Below, one piece after another: positions 17,285 to 26,949 of a DNA stretch of 64,000 bases. Below the pieces are notes generated by a model. The model worked only from the letters and a program-made list of their open reading frames with translations. It was not told where the DNA came from and made no database searches. Each line of letters starts with the position of its first letter. Position 1 is the stretch's first letter. The stretch is taken from positions 1-64,000 of the forward strand of contig ONJB01000009.1 in NCBI GenBank assembly GCA_900318015.1. Reading direction: 5' to 3'. The stretch comes from an uncultured Bacteroidales bacterium. GTDB lineage: Bacteria > Bacteroidota > Bacteroidia > Bacteroidales > UBA932. Position numbers and translations under genes: made by a program.

Positions 17285-18763
17285 TTAATAGGATCTTGCA
17301 AAAATCACGCGCTGATGCGAAGGCTTGCCGCTGTACACGCACTTGCCTTCCTCTTCCACGACGAAGCTGTCCACGGGGATGCAGCGGATCGTGGCCTTGG
17401 TCTCTTCCTGGATCCGGGCTTCCGTCTCCGCGGTGCCGTCCCAGTGGCAGAGCAGGAATCCGCCCTTCTCGATCTCCTCCTTGAACTCGTCCCAGGTGTC
17501 CACCTTGCGGACGTTCGCGGCGCGGTAGTCGAAGGCCCGCTGGTAGATGCTCTTCTGGATGTCGTCCAGGAGGCCGATAATCCGTTCGTCCAGGCCTTCC
17601 AGCGGTTCGGTGATCTTCTCGAGGGTGTCGCGGCGGGCGACCTCGACGGTGCCGTTCTGGAGGTCGCGCGGGCCCATCGCCAGGCGGACGGGCACACCCT
17701 TGAGCTCCCATTCGGCGAACTTGAAGCCCGGGCGCAGGTTGTCGCGGTCGTCGACCTCGACGCTGTGGCCCTTGGCCTCGAGGGCCTTCTTGACCTCGTA
17801 CATCTTGTCCAGCACGAGATTCCGCTCCTCGTCGCTCTTGTAGATCGGGACCATCACCACCTGGATCGGGGCGAGGGCCGGCGGGAGGACGAGGCCGTTG
17901 TCGTCGCCGTGGGCCATGATCAGGGCGCCCATCAGGCGGGTGGACACGCCCCAGGAGGTGGCCCAGACGTATTCCTGCTGGCCTTCCTTGTTCGTGAACT
18001 GGACGTCGAAGGACTTCGCGAAGTTCTGGCCCAGGAAGTGGGACGTACCGGCCTGCAGGGCCTTGCCGTCCTGCATCATCGCCTCGATGGTCATCGTGTC
18101 GATGGCGCCGGCGAAGCGCTCGCCCGGGCTCTTGTGGCCCACCACCACGGGCAGGGCCATGATGTCACGGGCAAAGCGGGCGTACACGTCCACCATGCGC
18201 TGCTTCTCGGCCTCGGCCTCCGCGGCGGTGGCGTGGGCGGTGTGGCCTTCCTGCCAGAGGAACTCCGCGGTGCGGAGGAACAGCCGGGTGCGCATCTCCC
18301 AGCGGACGACATTGCACCACTGGTTGCACAGGATGGGGAGGTCGCGCCAGGAATGGATCCAGTTCTTATACGTGTTCCAGATGATGGTTTCGGAAGTAGG
18401 GCGGACGATGAGTTCTTCCTCGAGCTTCGCCTCGGGGTCCACGACGACACCCTTGCCGCCGGGATCGTTCATCAGGCGGTGGTGCGTCACCACGGCGCAC
18501 TCCTTCGCGAATCCGGCCACATGCTCGGCCTCGCGGCTGAAGAAGGACTTGGGGATGAAGAGCGGGAAGTACGCGTTCTTGTGCCCGGTTTCCTTGAACA
18601 TGCCGTCGAGAATATGCTGCATCTTCTCCCAGATGGCGTATCCGTAGGGCTTGATGACCATGCAGCCGCGGACGGCGGACTGCTCGGCCAGGTCGGCCTT
18701 CACCACGAGGTCGTTGTACCACTGGGAGTAGTTCTCGGACCGTTTCGTTACCTCTTTTGCCAT
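17285..18763 (-). CDS. proS: Prolyl-tRNA synthetase (archaeal/eukaryal-like type)
   Basis: Class II aminoacyl-tRNA synthetase, 492 aa. Motifs: [76 protein letters not shown]. The ProS type 3 C-terminal zinc-like domain is present ([20 protein letters not shown]), and no editing insertion is seen, consistent with the short form common in Bacteroidota. Start [17 protein letters not shown]; the open frame upstream is not conserved-looking. Confidence 0.97.
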   Translation of the reverse strand: MAKEVTKRSENYSQWYNDLVVKADLAEQSAVRGCMVIKPYGYAIWEKMQHILDGMFKETGHKNAYFPLFIPKSFFSREAEHVAGFAKECAVVTHHRLMNDPGGKGVVVDPEAKLEEELIVRPTSETIIWNTYKNWIHSWRDLPILCNQWCNVVRWEMRTRLFLRTAEFLWQEGHTAHATAAEAEAEKQRMVDVYARFARDIMALPVVVGHKSPGERFAGAIDTMTIEAMMQDGKALQAGTSHFLGQNFAKSFDVQFTNKEGQQEYVWATSWGVSTRLMGALIMAHGDDNGLVLPPALAPIQVVMVPIYKSDEERNLVLDKMYEVKKALEAKGHSVEVDDRDNLRPGFKFAEWELKGVPVRLAMGPRDLQNGTVEVARRDTLEKITEPLEGLDERIIGLLDDIQKSIYQRAFDYRAANVRKVDTWDEFKEEIEKGGFLLCHWDGTAETEARIQEETKATIRCIPVDSFVVEEEGKCVYSGKPSHQRVIFARSY

Positions 18764-18918
18764 AATTCTATTGCTTTTTCGATTGCTTTTTTGAAAAATT
18801 GTCAGTAACATTGCCCGTGTAATGAGGAATTGGCACATTTGTTGCGCTTCCCCTTGCAATCCGGGTTTTATTCCGGCACAAAGATACTTATTTTATTGGA
18901 TAAAAAGGAGGTTCTGAC

Positions 18919-20268
18919 ATGAAAAAGCATCTGGCTCCCTACCTGCTGGGTCTGCTTGCCGCGGTTTCCTGCGGCACTTCCGCCCAGTTCGCTGCGGGCA
19001 CGCAGCAGTTCGAAGACGGCATCTATGCGAATCCCCGTTCGGAGGCTCCCGTAGCCGCCGTTTCCCAGGAGGAAATGGACGCCCTGGTCAAGGAGTCCGT
19101 CGAATCCGAAGTATACGTCCTGAGCGCGCAGGGCGACACGGTCGTCGTTCCTGAAGGCAAGATAGCGAAGCTCCGTTTCAATACCGACGGAACGGACATC
19201 GCCGTCTTCGACAATTACGGCTGGGATTATTCCTGGGCTTATCGCCCCTGGTACCTGCGCGGCTACTACAGCCCCTGGTACTATTCCACCTGGTCCTATT
19301 GGGATCCCTGGTACTGGGACCCCTGGTATTACCGTCCCTGGCGCCACTACGGCTACTATCATACCTGGGGCTGGTATGATCCGTGGGATCCCTGGTACTA
19401 TTCTTCCTGGTATTATGATCCCTGGTACTGGGGCCCGTCCTACTACGGATACTATGGCTACGGCTATTATCCGGGCTGGTATGGCTACCATGGCTATTAT
19501 GGCCACTATTATGGCGGCTACTACGGCATAGGCGGCTGGTCCGGCCGCTGGATCCAGCAGAACAGCCATGCCCGCCAGGCCGGCCACCGCGACGCTTCCC
19601 GCAGCACCCGGAGCTTCGTCTCCCGGGGCGGCGCATCCGGACGCAGCAGCGGCCTGACCCGCGCCGGCGGCTCCACGACCGGAAGCTCCGCAGTCGCCCG
19701 CACGGCCCGCCGTTCTTCCACAGGCTTGACGAGCGTCTCCCGCTCCGCGGCTCCCGGCGCGTCCCGTTCGGCTTCGTCCGTGGCCCGTACCACCGGAACC
19801 ACCACTACGCGCAGCAGCTCTGCGGCCTCCCGCGGTACGACTGCCACGCCTCGCGGTACGTCCGGCACCTATAATTCCGGCTCGGCGGCCCGCAGCAGCG
19901 GCTCCGTCTCCCGCAGCGGAAGTTCCGTCTCCCGCAGCAGCGGCAGCTCGGTCTCCCGCAACAGCAGCTCCGCGAACTACCGGACTTCGCCCCGCAGCGG
20001 CTCCTCTTCCAGCGGTTCCTACCGCAGCAGCGGCAGCTACTCCGGCAGCTCTTCCTCCCGCAGCAGCGGTGGCAGCTATTCCGGCGGCTCTTCTTCCCGC
20101 AGCAGCGGTGGCAGCTATTCCGGCGGCTCTTCCTCCCGCAGCAGCAGTAGCGGCGGATATTCCGGCGGCTCCTCCTCCCGCAGCAGCGGCGGTGGCGGCG
20201 GATACTCCGGCGGCGGTTCTTCGGGCGGTGGCTCCTCCTCCCGCGGTGGCGGTGGCGGCCGTCGATAA
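18919..20268 (+). CDS. Lipoprotein with Trp/Tyr-rich and Ser/Arg-rich low-complexity regions
   Basis: 449 aa. Lipoprotein signal with lipobox at MKKHLAPYLLGLLAAVSC (Cys18). Residues about 25-95 are an ordinary folded segment (VYVLSAQGDTVVVPEGKIAKLRF); about 100-207 are extraordinarily aromatic (repeats of WDPWYY, SPWYY, YGYYGYGYY); about 215-449 are Ser/Gly/Arg repeats (SSRSSGGSYSGGS). Probably surface or periplasmic. The aromatic block could bind glycan or self-associate, but that is inference. Upstream neighbour proS is divergent; downstream is an OMPP1-like barrel 33 nt away. Confidence 0.85.
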   Translation: MKKHLAPYLLGLLAAVSCGTSAQFAAGTQQFEDGIYANPRSEAPVAAVSQEEMDALVKESVESEVYVLSAQGDTVVVPEGKIAKLRFNTDGTDIAVFDNYGWDYSWAYRPWYLRGYYSPWYYSTWSYWDPWYWDPWYYRPWRHYGYYHTWGWYDPWDPWYYSSWYYDPWYWGPSYYGYYGYGYYPGWYGYHGYYGHYYGGYYGIGGWSGRWIQQNSHARQAGHRDASRSTRSFVSRGGASGRSSGLTRAGGSTTGSSAVARTARRSSTGLTSVSRSAAPGASRSASSVARTTGTTTTRSSSAASRGTTATPRGTSGTYNSGSAARSSGSVSRSGSSVSRSSGSSVSRNSSSANYRTSPRSGSSSSGSYRSSGSYSGSSSSRSSGGSYSGGSSSRSSGGSYSGGSSSRSSSSGGYSGGSSSRSSGGGGGYSGGGSSGGGSSSRGGGGGRR

Positions 20269-20301
20269 ATGGACGTTTAACCTTCAATCGTGATCATGAC
20301 T

Positions 20302-21909
20302 ATGAAAAGGATATTGGCAGCAGTCTTCCTCTCCGCCCTCGCGCTCCAGGCCGGGGCGCAGGATTGGAGCGACGCACTCAACTACGCTGAAAACGACTAC
20401 CTGGGCACGGCCCGTTCCGTGGGCATGGGCAACGCGATGACCGCCGTCGGCGGTGACCTCGGCTCCCTGACCTTCAATCCGGCCGGTTCCGCCGTGGCCT
20501 CCTACTCGCAGTTCACCATCACCCCCGGGCTCAGCATCTCCACGGTGACCGCGCAGGGCACCCTGTCGGATGGCTTCCAGGACCGGATCAAGAATCGCAA
20601 CAGCCGGATGGGCATGCCCAACTTCGGTGCGATGATGGTCTATGACACCCGCAACAAGCGCGGCCTCAAGCGCGTCTCCTTCGGCATCGTGGGCAATGTC
20701 ACCCGCGACTATACGAACCGGGTGCGCGCCACCGGCACCAACTCGACCACGACGCTCGCCGGTTCCCTGGCTTCCCAGGCCGACGGCTACAGCACCGACA
20801 TTTTGAACAAAGGCGACTTCTACGGCTCCAACATCCCTTCCTGGGAGACGATGGTCGGCTGGCAGGGCGGTCTGTTCGAACAGATCGACGGCGCCTATGT
20901 CGGCATCACGGAGTCCCTGCTGGACAACGGGAATATCGTCCTGACCGACAAGATCGGACAGAACTACGGCCTGGAACGCAAGGGCAGCAAGTATGACCTC
21001 CTGATGAACTTCGGCCTGGATTTCAACGAGCGTTTCTACCTGGGCGCGAACCTCGGGATCACCTCCCTGAACTACCGCCATATCGAAACCCGTTCCGAAG
21101 AGGCCCTGGCCGGCATCGACTACGGGAATGACTTCAAGTCCCTGCGGGTCCGCTCCTCCTACCACGACGACGGTTCCGGCCTCTATGCGAAGGTGGGCTT
21201 CATCGCCCGTCCCGTCGCCGGCCTGCGGATCGGCGCCGCCATCCAGACCCCTACGCTGATGACGATCCACGAGACCTACCAGCTGGAGGGCTCCTCCCTG
21301 GCCGAGGGCGTGCAGATGTCCCAGAACTCCCCGCTGGATGAATGGTCCTTCAACGTCATCTCTCCCTGGCGCGCCAACGTCGGTCTGGCCTATACCATCG
21401 GCCAGTTCGGCCTCCTGAGCGCCGACTATGAGTACACGGACTACAGCATCACCCGGTTCCGCGCCGCCTACGACGACGATTACTACTATGATTTCGGCGG
21501 TACGAACCAGGATATCAAGGATTTCGCCGGCCCTGTCCATGCCATCCGCCTGGGCGCGGAAATCAAGCCCTCGCCTGCGATGGCGCTCCGGGTGGGTTAC
21601 AACCTGACCACCGGCGGCCAGCTCAACTGGCTCGACGATGACGGCCGGGTCGTCCCCCTGACCCAGGACGAACGCAAGGACCAGCTCCGCTCCGCCGTTT
21701 CCTTCGGTATCGGCTACAGCTCCCCGCGTTCCTTCTTCATGGACTTCGCGGTCCGGTTCCAGTATCTCCCGAGCGAATACTTCACTCCTTACTGGTACTA
21801 CTACAACGAAGGCGGCCAGTCGTATGTCGACAACAGCGTCGTAACGCCTGAAGTCGGCGCCCAGTCCGCTCTCTGCAACGCCCTCCTGACCCTGGGTTGG
21901 CGGTTCTAG
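20302..21909 (+). CDS. OMPP1/FadL/TodX-like outer-membrane transport protein
   Basis: About 535 aa, signal peptide MKRILAAVFLSALALQAGAQ. The N-terminal segment AENDYLGTARSVGMGNAMTAVGGDLGSLTFNPAG is the classic OMPP1/FadL hatch-domain pattern, followed by many amphipathic strands and a terminal LLTLGWRF ending in an aromatic residue, the barrel assembly signature. Such proteins move hydrophobic compounds across the outer membrane; the ligand is unknown. In-frame ATG 20296 and GTG 20290 are alternative starts. Confidence 0.9.
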   Translation: MKRILAAVFLSALALQAGAQDWSDALNYAENDYLGTARSVGMGNAMTAVGGDLGSLTFNPAGSAVASYSQFTITPGLSISTVTAQGTLSDGFQDRIKNRNSRMGMPNFGAMMVYDTRNKRGLKRVSFGIVGNVTRDYTNRVRATGTNSTTTLAGSLASQADGYSTDILNKGDFYGSNIPSWETMVGWQGGLFEQIDGAYVGITESLLDNGNIVLTDKIGQNYGLERKGSKYDLLMNFGLDFNERFYLGANLGITSLNYRHIETRSEEALAGIDYGNDFKSLRVRSSYHDDGSGLYAKVGFIARPVAGLRIGAAIQTPTLMTIHETYQLEGSSLAEGVQMSQNSPLDEWSFNVISPWRANVGLAYTIGQFGLLSADYEYTDYSITRFRAAYDDDYYYDFGGTNQDIKDFAGPVHAIRLGAEIKPSPAMALRVGYNLTTGGQLNWLDDDGRVVPLTQDERKDQLRSAVSFGIGYSSPRSFFMDFAVRFQYLPSEYFTPYWYYYNEGGQSYVDNSVVTPEVGAQSALCNALLTLGWRF

Positions 21910-22796
21910 TGAAACACGTTACATTCATCGTAAATCCCGTCTCTGGCGGCAAGGACAAGCGAAAGGTCCTTGCCGCCATTGACCGTTATTTGGACCGGTC
22001 TTCCTTTACGTACGAGGTGCTGGAAACCGGAAAGGCCGGCGACGCGACGGCCTGGGCCCGGTCCTGCAAGGCCGACATCGTCGTCGCCGTGGGCGGCGAC
22101 GGGACGGTGAGCGAGGTGGCCACGGGCCTGCTGGGCACGGGGAAGGCGCTGGGCATCATTCCCTGCGGAAGCGGGGACGGCCTGGCCCTGCACCTGGGCA
22201 TCAGCCGGAATCCGGAGAAAGCCGTCCGGGCGCTCAATGCGGGACGCATCGCCCGCATCGACGCGGCCCGGCTGGACGGCCGGCCGTTCTTCTGCACGGC
22301 CGGCGTCGGGCTGGACGCGGATGTGGCCTGGGATTTCGCCCGCTCGCCCAAGCGCGGCCTGGGCACCTACATTTCCACGGCCTGGGGCCTCTGGAAGCAC
22401 GGGGACCGGGCGCATCAGTATCGCTTGACGACGGATGCAGGGACCTGGTCCGGGCCGGCGGTGATCATCACCGTGGGCAATGCGAACCAATGGGGAAACG
22501 AGGCCCGGATCGTGCCGAAGGCCTCCCTGCGGGACGGCCTGCTGGACGTGACCGTCGTCAAGCCGTTCTCCACCTGGGAGATCCCGTTCCTGGCCGCGCA
22601 ACTGATGACGGGCAAGGCCGATGCAAGCCGCCGCGTGCGGTCTTTCCGGAGTACGCGGGTAACAATAAGCCGGGACCATCCGGGCCCGGCTCACTGTGAC
22701 GGCGACCCCTTCGAGGCCGGCGCCGATTTAAGTTTGGAAATCATTCCGGGAGCGCTGGACGTGGTCGTCCCGCCGTCCCGGCTGGAAAAGATCTAG
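21909..22796 (+). CDS. Diacylglycerol kinase family lipid kinase
   Basis: 295 aa, GTG start overlapping the TAG stop of the upstream gene by one base. DAGK catalytic motif VVAVGGDGTVSEVATGLLGTG and the second loop GIIPCGSGDGLALHLGI; C-terminal beta domain ends with HCDGDPFEAG. YegS/BmrU-like enzymes phosphorylate diacylglycerol or sphingolipid-type lipids with ATP at the membrane; which lipid here is unknown. Convergent with the next gene, their stops sharing CTAG. Confidence 0.92.
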   Translation: MKHVTFIVNPVSGGKDKRKVLAAIDRYLDRSSFTYEVLETGKAGDATAWARSCKADIVVAVGGDGTVSEVATGLLGTGKALGIIPCGSGDGLALHLGISRNPEKAVRALNAGRIARIDAARLDGRPFFCTAGVGLDADVAWDFARSPKRGLGTYISTAWGLWKHGDRAHQYRLTTDAGTWSGPAVIITVGNANQWGNEARIVPKASLRDGLLDVTVVKPFSTWEIPFLAAQLMTGKADASRRVRSFRSTRVTISRDHPGPAHCDGDPFEAGADLSLEIIPGALDVVVPPSRLEKI

Positions 22797-23047
22797 TCGC
22801 CGCCGTACGGGTCGGCCTCGTTCCAGTCCTGCAGGAGATACCCATGCCGGTCCACGCAATGGTCGTGGACCTTTTGTTTGACGGGTTCCTCGAGGGTGTT
22901 CCACCAGCTGGTGCAGGCGGGGTAGCGCACGAGCGCCTCATCCACCTGCCCGTCCGGGGAGGCTTTCGTCTGGCCCTTGCGGGCGATTCTTTCTTTCTGG
23001 GCGATGGTCAGGGACGCCCACCAGATATCAAGATTGTCGTTGTGCAT
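22793..23047 (-). CDS. Small protein of unknown function
   Basis: 84 aa, begins MHNDNLDIWWASLTIAQKERIARK and contains two Trp-rich helices (YPACTSWWNTLEEPVKQKV) and CVDRHGYLLQDWNEADPYGGD. Aromatic, charged and soluble. A TATCTTTG box lies about 26 nt upstream (23073-23080). The stop overlaps that of the lipid kinase on the other strand. No family recognised with confidence. Confidence 0.75.
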   Translation of the reverse strand: MHNDNLDIWWASLTIAQKERIARKGQTKASPDGQVDEALVRYPACTSWWNTLEEPVKQKVHDHCVDRHGYLLQDWNEADPYGGD

Positions 23048-23101
23048 GGTCTCGGAAATGGGTCAGGAATACAAAGATAGTGAATTTCCGGGAAATGCGC
23101 G

Positions 23102-24010
23102 CTATTTGTCGGCGGCGAGGTACCAGCGGACGGTCCAGTCGAGCTTCTCGCCCGGCTTGAGTTCGGTGTAGGGGCCCTGCGCCTCGATTTCGACGAAGGA
23201 CTTGCGGGCATCGATGTACACCTGGATCTCCGCTTCGCCCGGGGCGGCGGCGTCTTGCGCGATGTCCGGGAAGCGCTGGGTGAGGACCAGGCCCTTGTCG
23301 CGGAAATTGAGCCAGCCCTTGCCGTCCACGTTGATCTTCCGGTTCTGGTCGGCCACGTCCACCTCCAGGGTGGCCAGGCCCTCGGCGAAGGTGACCTTCA
23401 TCAGGTCCGCCGGGGTGACGCCTTCCGGTTTCGCATCGAACTCGAGGAAACCGCCGTTCGGGACGCGGGAAATCTGCCAGGGAGCGATCTTGCGCGTCTC
23501 GCCGGATTCATTGACGATGGAGTAGGTGATGACGAAGGCCAGGTCCGAAGGATCCACGGTGAAGGCCTTGCAGACGCGGTAGCCGTACTTGGACACCTGA
23601 CCCTGCAGGAAGAGGGCCGGAATGGTGACGTCCGCGACTTTCACGGGGCCGTCCTTGATTTCGGCCGTGTAGGGGAGGTTGTCATACTCCGGCACCGGAG
23701 GCCAGTTCCATTCGGCCTGCGGGCTGGTCCAGAAGGTGCTGCCGTAGGAGTTGGGGTTGAAGAACCGTCTCCGGGGCTGGCCTTCTCCCTGCGGAGCCGG
23801 CTGGGGCGCGGCGGCGGGGTTCTGGGCAAGGACCTCCTGCTCGCCAAGCTTGAAGGAGAGGATCTTGCCGCCGTGGCCGGCGTCCACGGTCATCGAGAGG
23901 TCCTGGACGGACAGGACGTATTTTTCATCGTCCAGTTTCTGGACAGTCTGGGCGGAAAGGGCGGTCGTGCCCAGAAGGGCGGCGACGGCGAGGATAGCGT
24001 TCAGTTTCAT
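23102..24010 (-). CDS. DUF4380 domain protein, exported
   Basis: 302 aa, signal peptide MKLNAILAVAALLGTTALSAQ. The DUF4380 pattern is present: VDAGHGGKILSFKLGEQEVL, STFWTSPQAEWNWPPVPEYD, VITYSIVNESGETRKIAPWQISRV. The family has a galactose-mutarotase-like beta-sandwich and is found beside glycoside hydrolases, so a role in sugar binding or epimerisation is plausible but unproven. Followed downstream by a lipid-kinase convergent gene and preceded by GH29 and GH43 genes on the same strand. Confidence 0.82.
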   Translation of the reverse strand: MKLNAILAVAALLGTTALSAQTVQKLDDEKYVLSVQDLSMTVDAGHGGKILSFKLGEQEVLAQNPAAAPQPAPQGEGQPRRRFFNPNSYGSTFWTSPQAEWNWPPVPEYDNLPYTAEIKDGPVKVADVTIPALFLQGQVSKYGYRVCKAFTVDPSDLAFVITYSIVNESGETRKIAPWQISRVPNGGFLEFDAKPEGVTPADLMKVTFAEGLATLEVDVADQNRKINVDGKGWLNFRDKGLVLTQRFPDIAQDAAAPGEAEIQVYIDARKSFVEIEAQGPYTELKPGEKLDWTVRWYLAADK

Positions 24011-24089
24011 CGTGTGTTATTTTTGGTAAAGGTAGGCATTCCCAAAAACAATGCCTGCCACAAATGGGTCGGATTCGTTCAAAATTGGG

Positions 24090-25427
24090 TTACAGGGACG
24101 CTTCGGCAATCTCGATGACCGTGTCGATTGCGGAAGGATCCGGGGTGGGAATCGTGATGCACAGGAAACCGTCCTTGTCGACCTTCCACTTGAGGGGAGC
24201 GCCCTCGGGGAAGCTTTTTACGGCCGTGGGCTTTCCCTGGAAGGGAATGACGAGGATGCCCTTGTCGCCGGATACGGGGACAGCGGCGGGCTCCAGGATG
24301 TGGAGGAAGACGGTTCCGGGCCGCTTCGTGCTCACGCCCCAGCTCTGGGGCGGGACGGGCGAGATGCCGCAGCCGTCCACGGTGGAGGCGTAGGTGCGCA
24401 TCCAGGCGCCCAGGCCGCGGAGGCGGTCCAGGGCGGGGGCGGGCAAGGCGCCGTTCGCCTGCGGGCCGATGTTCAGCAACAGGTTCGAGCCCTTCGAGGC
24501 GCCCCGGACCAGGAGGTGGACCAGCTCCCGGACGCTCTTGTAGTTCAGGTCGGCGACGTGGTAGCCCCAGTTGTTGTTCATCGTCTCACAGGCCTCGAGC
24601 GGGAGGGTGTCCGAGACGGTGGCTCCGCCGCTGAATCCCGCCTTGTTCTCGCCGGGAAGGTCTTTCTCGAAGAGCTGGAAATCTTCGCCGCCGACGGCCG
24701 CCGAATGGTGGTTGTTGCCAATCATGCAGTCCGGGTCGATGCCGTGGATGAAGTCATAGAGCTCGCGCATCCGCCAGTCGAACGGCCTGCCGCCCTGGTC
24801 CCATTGGCCGTCAAACCATAAGGCTTGGGGATGGTACTGCTCCATAAGTTCACGGATCTGCCGCTTCTCGAACTCGAAATAGGCGTTGTAATCGGCCTTC
24901 GCCGGGTCCTTTGCCACGCCGGAATTGCCCTTGGGGTAGTCCGGGCGGATCCAGTCGATGAGGGAATAATAGTAATGCATCCGCATTCCCTGGCCCTTCA
25001 CGGCTTTCGTGAGTTCTCCCAGGACGTCGCGGCCGAAGGGGGTGGCGTCCACGATGTTGAACGGGGTCTGCGCCGTCTTGAACATGGAGAATCCATCGTG
25101 GTGGCGGGAGGTCATGGTGACATAACCTGCTCCGGCTTCCTTGAAGGCCCGGGCCCACGCTTCGGCGTCGAAGCGGGCGGGATAGAATCCCGCCGCGGCC
25201 TCGCTGTAGGTTTCAGGATCCAGCTTGCTGATGGAAAGATACCATTCGCCCTGGGCATAAGCGCTGTAGATGCCCCAGTGCAGGAAGATGCCCAGCCGGT
25301 GCTCGGAGAACTCCTTCCGGGACTGCAGGTTTCCCTCCGAGGGTACGTACGGAGCCTGGGCGCGGGCCGTGCCCGCAAGGAGCATCAGCAAGGACGCTAA
25401 TGCTATGCAAGATAGTCTGTTACGCAT
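24090..25427 (-). CDS. Alpha-L-fucosidase, GH29
   Basis: Exported fucosidase, 445 aa, signal peptide MRNRLSCIALASLLMLLAGTARA. GH29 blocks: GIFLHWGIYSAYAQGEWY, YVTMTSRHHDGFSMF, RMHYYYSLIDW and ALWFDGQWD, with the nucleophile Asp at about residue 206. Retaining hydrolysis of terminal alpha-L-fucose from glycans in the periplasm. The C-terminal part (from residue 365) is a beta-sandwich. Lies 12 nt downstream of the GH43 gene and probably shares its transcript. Confidence 0.95.
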   Translation of the reverse strand: MRNRLSCIALASLLMLLAGTARAQAPYVPSEGNLQSRKEFSEHRLGIFLHWGIYSAYAQGEWYLSISKLDPETYSEAAAGFYPARFDAEAWARAFKEAGAGYVTMTSRHHDGFSMFKTAQTPFNIVDATPFGRDVLGELTKAVKGQGMRMHYYYSLIDWIRPDYPKGNSGVAKDPAKADYNAYFEFEKRQIRELMEQYHPQALWFDGQWDQGGRPFDWRMRELYDFIHGIDPDCMIGNNHHSAAVGGEDFQLFEKDLPGENKAGFSGGATVSDTLPLEACETMNNNWGYHVADLNYKSVRELVHLLVRGASKGSNLLLNIGPQANGALPAPALDRLRGLGAWMRTYASTVDGCGISPVPPQSWGVSTKRPGTVFLHILEPAAVPVSGDKGILVIPFQGKPTAVKSFPEGAPLKWKVDKDGFLCITIPTPDPSAIDTVIEIAEASL

Positions 25428-25439
25428 GGTGTGACGATT

Positions 25440-26945
25440 TTAGCGGCGCTCTCCGTCCAGCGGAAGGTTGGAGAAAACGGGGGTGGCGACGGCCGGCGCA
25501 TCATAGCCGTCGGGATAGCCGAACACGGTGAAGTCGATGATGCCCAGCGGGCTGTTCTTGGGCCAGTCCGTGACGGTGAGCCGGACGAAGCGGCAGTTCA
25601 CCGGCGCGAATTCGTCACAGACGGTATCCTTGGGCAGGGTGTTTCCAGTCATGTCCACGACGGTCCGGAACGTCTCTCCGTCCTGCGAGACCTCCAGCTT
25701 GTATCGATAGACGGGAAGCTCGCGTTGCGGTCCGAACCGACGTCCGCCGCCGCTGAACAGGACCCGCATGGCGTCCACGGTGAAGTGCTGGACGACGTCG
25801 AAGCGCGTGGCGGGGGAGAGCTCGATGGTGAGGGACGGCTGCGGATCGTCCACGGCGGGTCTCCACACCGTCCCGCTGTAGTTGTCCACGGCGAAGGCGG
25901 CCGGGTAGCCGTCCTGCTGGGACGAGCACTTGGACAGGGCGTTCATCGCGTTCATCTTGTTGATGGTGACGGGGATGGAGGCGGGCACGGCGGCCGGAAG
26001 CGCCGCGCCGGGCGCCGCCTGAGGCGTGTCCGTGACCGTGCAGGCCATCAGCCCGTCCGCATCGAACGTAACCTTGTCCATGCCGATACGCCGTCCGCCC
26101 GGAGGATTGGACAGCACGATCGTGTAGAACTGCCACCATTCGTCTTTGCCCTTGACCTGGACGATGGAGCCGTGGGCCGTGCCGGTCACGAGGCCTTCCG
26201 TCTTCCGGAGCAGGGGATTGTTGGGGGCATAAGTATAGGGGCCGAGCGGGGAAGTGGCGGTATAGTAGCCTTCGGCATAGGTCTTCCACTGCGTGCCGGA
26301 GGCGGAATACTCGAGATAGTAGATCCCGTTCCGCTTGATCACCCAGGGGCCTTCGATCCAGGCGACGCCCGGATACTCGTTCATCTCGCCGTAGCGCTCC
26401 CAGGCGTGCATGGGATTGAAGCCGAACAGATGGACCGGCTCGCCGGCGAAGGTCGTCAGGTCATCCGGGTCCAGCCGGACACCGTAGATGCCGCTGATTC
26501 CGCGGCCGGGCCAGAACAGGTACGGCTGGCCGTCGTCATCGACATAGATCTTGGTGTCGAAGCCGCCGTTCCAGCCATTTTCGACCGGGCCGGTGTTCTT
26601 GAAAAGGCCGAGGTCCGTGTAAGGGCCGAGCGGATGGTCCGCGACGAAGACATGGTCGGTATTGCCGGTCAGATAGAAACGGCCCTTGTACTTGACGAGG
26701 TCCGGCGCCACGGGGATATGCTCCACGGCGTGGAACTCCCAGTCCAAAAGGTTGTCGGACACCCACATGCCGCCGCCGGTGCAGCACATGTAGTACTTGC
26801 CGCCCTCTTCGAGGACGGTGACGTCGCCGGAGGCGTTTCCTCCCTGCCCGATGGGCATGGGAAGGGGATTGCAGTAACGCTGCGCGTTCGCGGCCAGGCA
26901 GGTGGCCAGCGCCAGCAGGGGGGTGATCAGGGCAGATAGTCTCAT
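25440..26945 (-). CDS. Glycoside hydrolase family 43 with C-terminal discoidin-like domain
   Basis: 501 aa, signal peptide MRLSALITPLLALATCLAANA. Five-bladed propeller with the three acidic residues of GH43: base Asp in NASGDVTVLEEGG, pKa modulator in GGFDTKIYVDDDG, acid Glu in WIEGPWVIKRNGIYYLEYS. Residues about 335-485 resemble an F5/8-type C domain (QDGYPAAFAVDNYSGTVWRP, CRFVRLTVTDWP). Likely arabinosidase/xylosidase or galactanase activity; the exact linkage cannot be read. Four nt downstream of the HD phosphohydrolase. Confidence 0.93.
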   Translation of the reverse strand: MRLSALITPLLALATCLAANAQRYCNPLPMPIGQGGNASGDVTVLEEGGKYYMCCTGGGMWVSDNLLDWEFHAVEHIPVAPDLVKYKGRFYLTGNTDHVFVADHPLGPYTDLGLFKNTGPVENGWNGGFDTKIYVDDDGQPYLFWPGRGISGIYGVRLDPDDLTTFAGEPVHLFGFNPMHAWERYGEMNEYPGVAWIEGPWVIKRNGIYYLEYSASGTQWKTYAEGYYTATSPLGPYTYAPNNPLLRKTEGLVTGTAHGSIVQVKGKDEWWQFYTIVLSNPPGGRRIGMDKVTFDADGLMACTVTDTPQAAPGAALPAAVPASIPVTINKMNAMNALSKCSSQQDGYPAAFAVDNYSGTVWRPAVDDPQPSLTIELSPATRFDVVQHFTVDAMRVLFSGGGRRFGPQRELPVYRYKLEVSQDGETFRTVVDMTGNTLPKDTVCDEFAPVNCRFVRLTVTDWPKNSPLGIIDFTVFGYPDGYDAPAVATPVFSNLPLDGERR

Positions 26946-26949
26946 GGCG

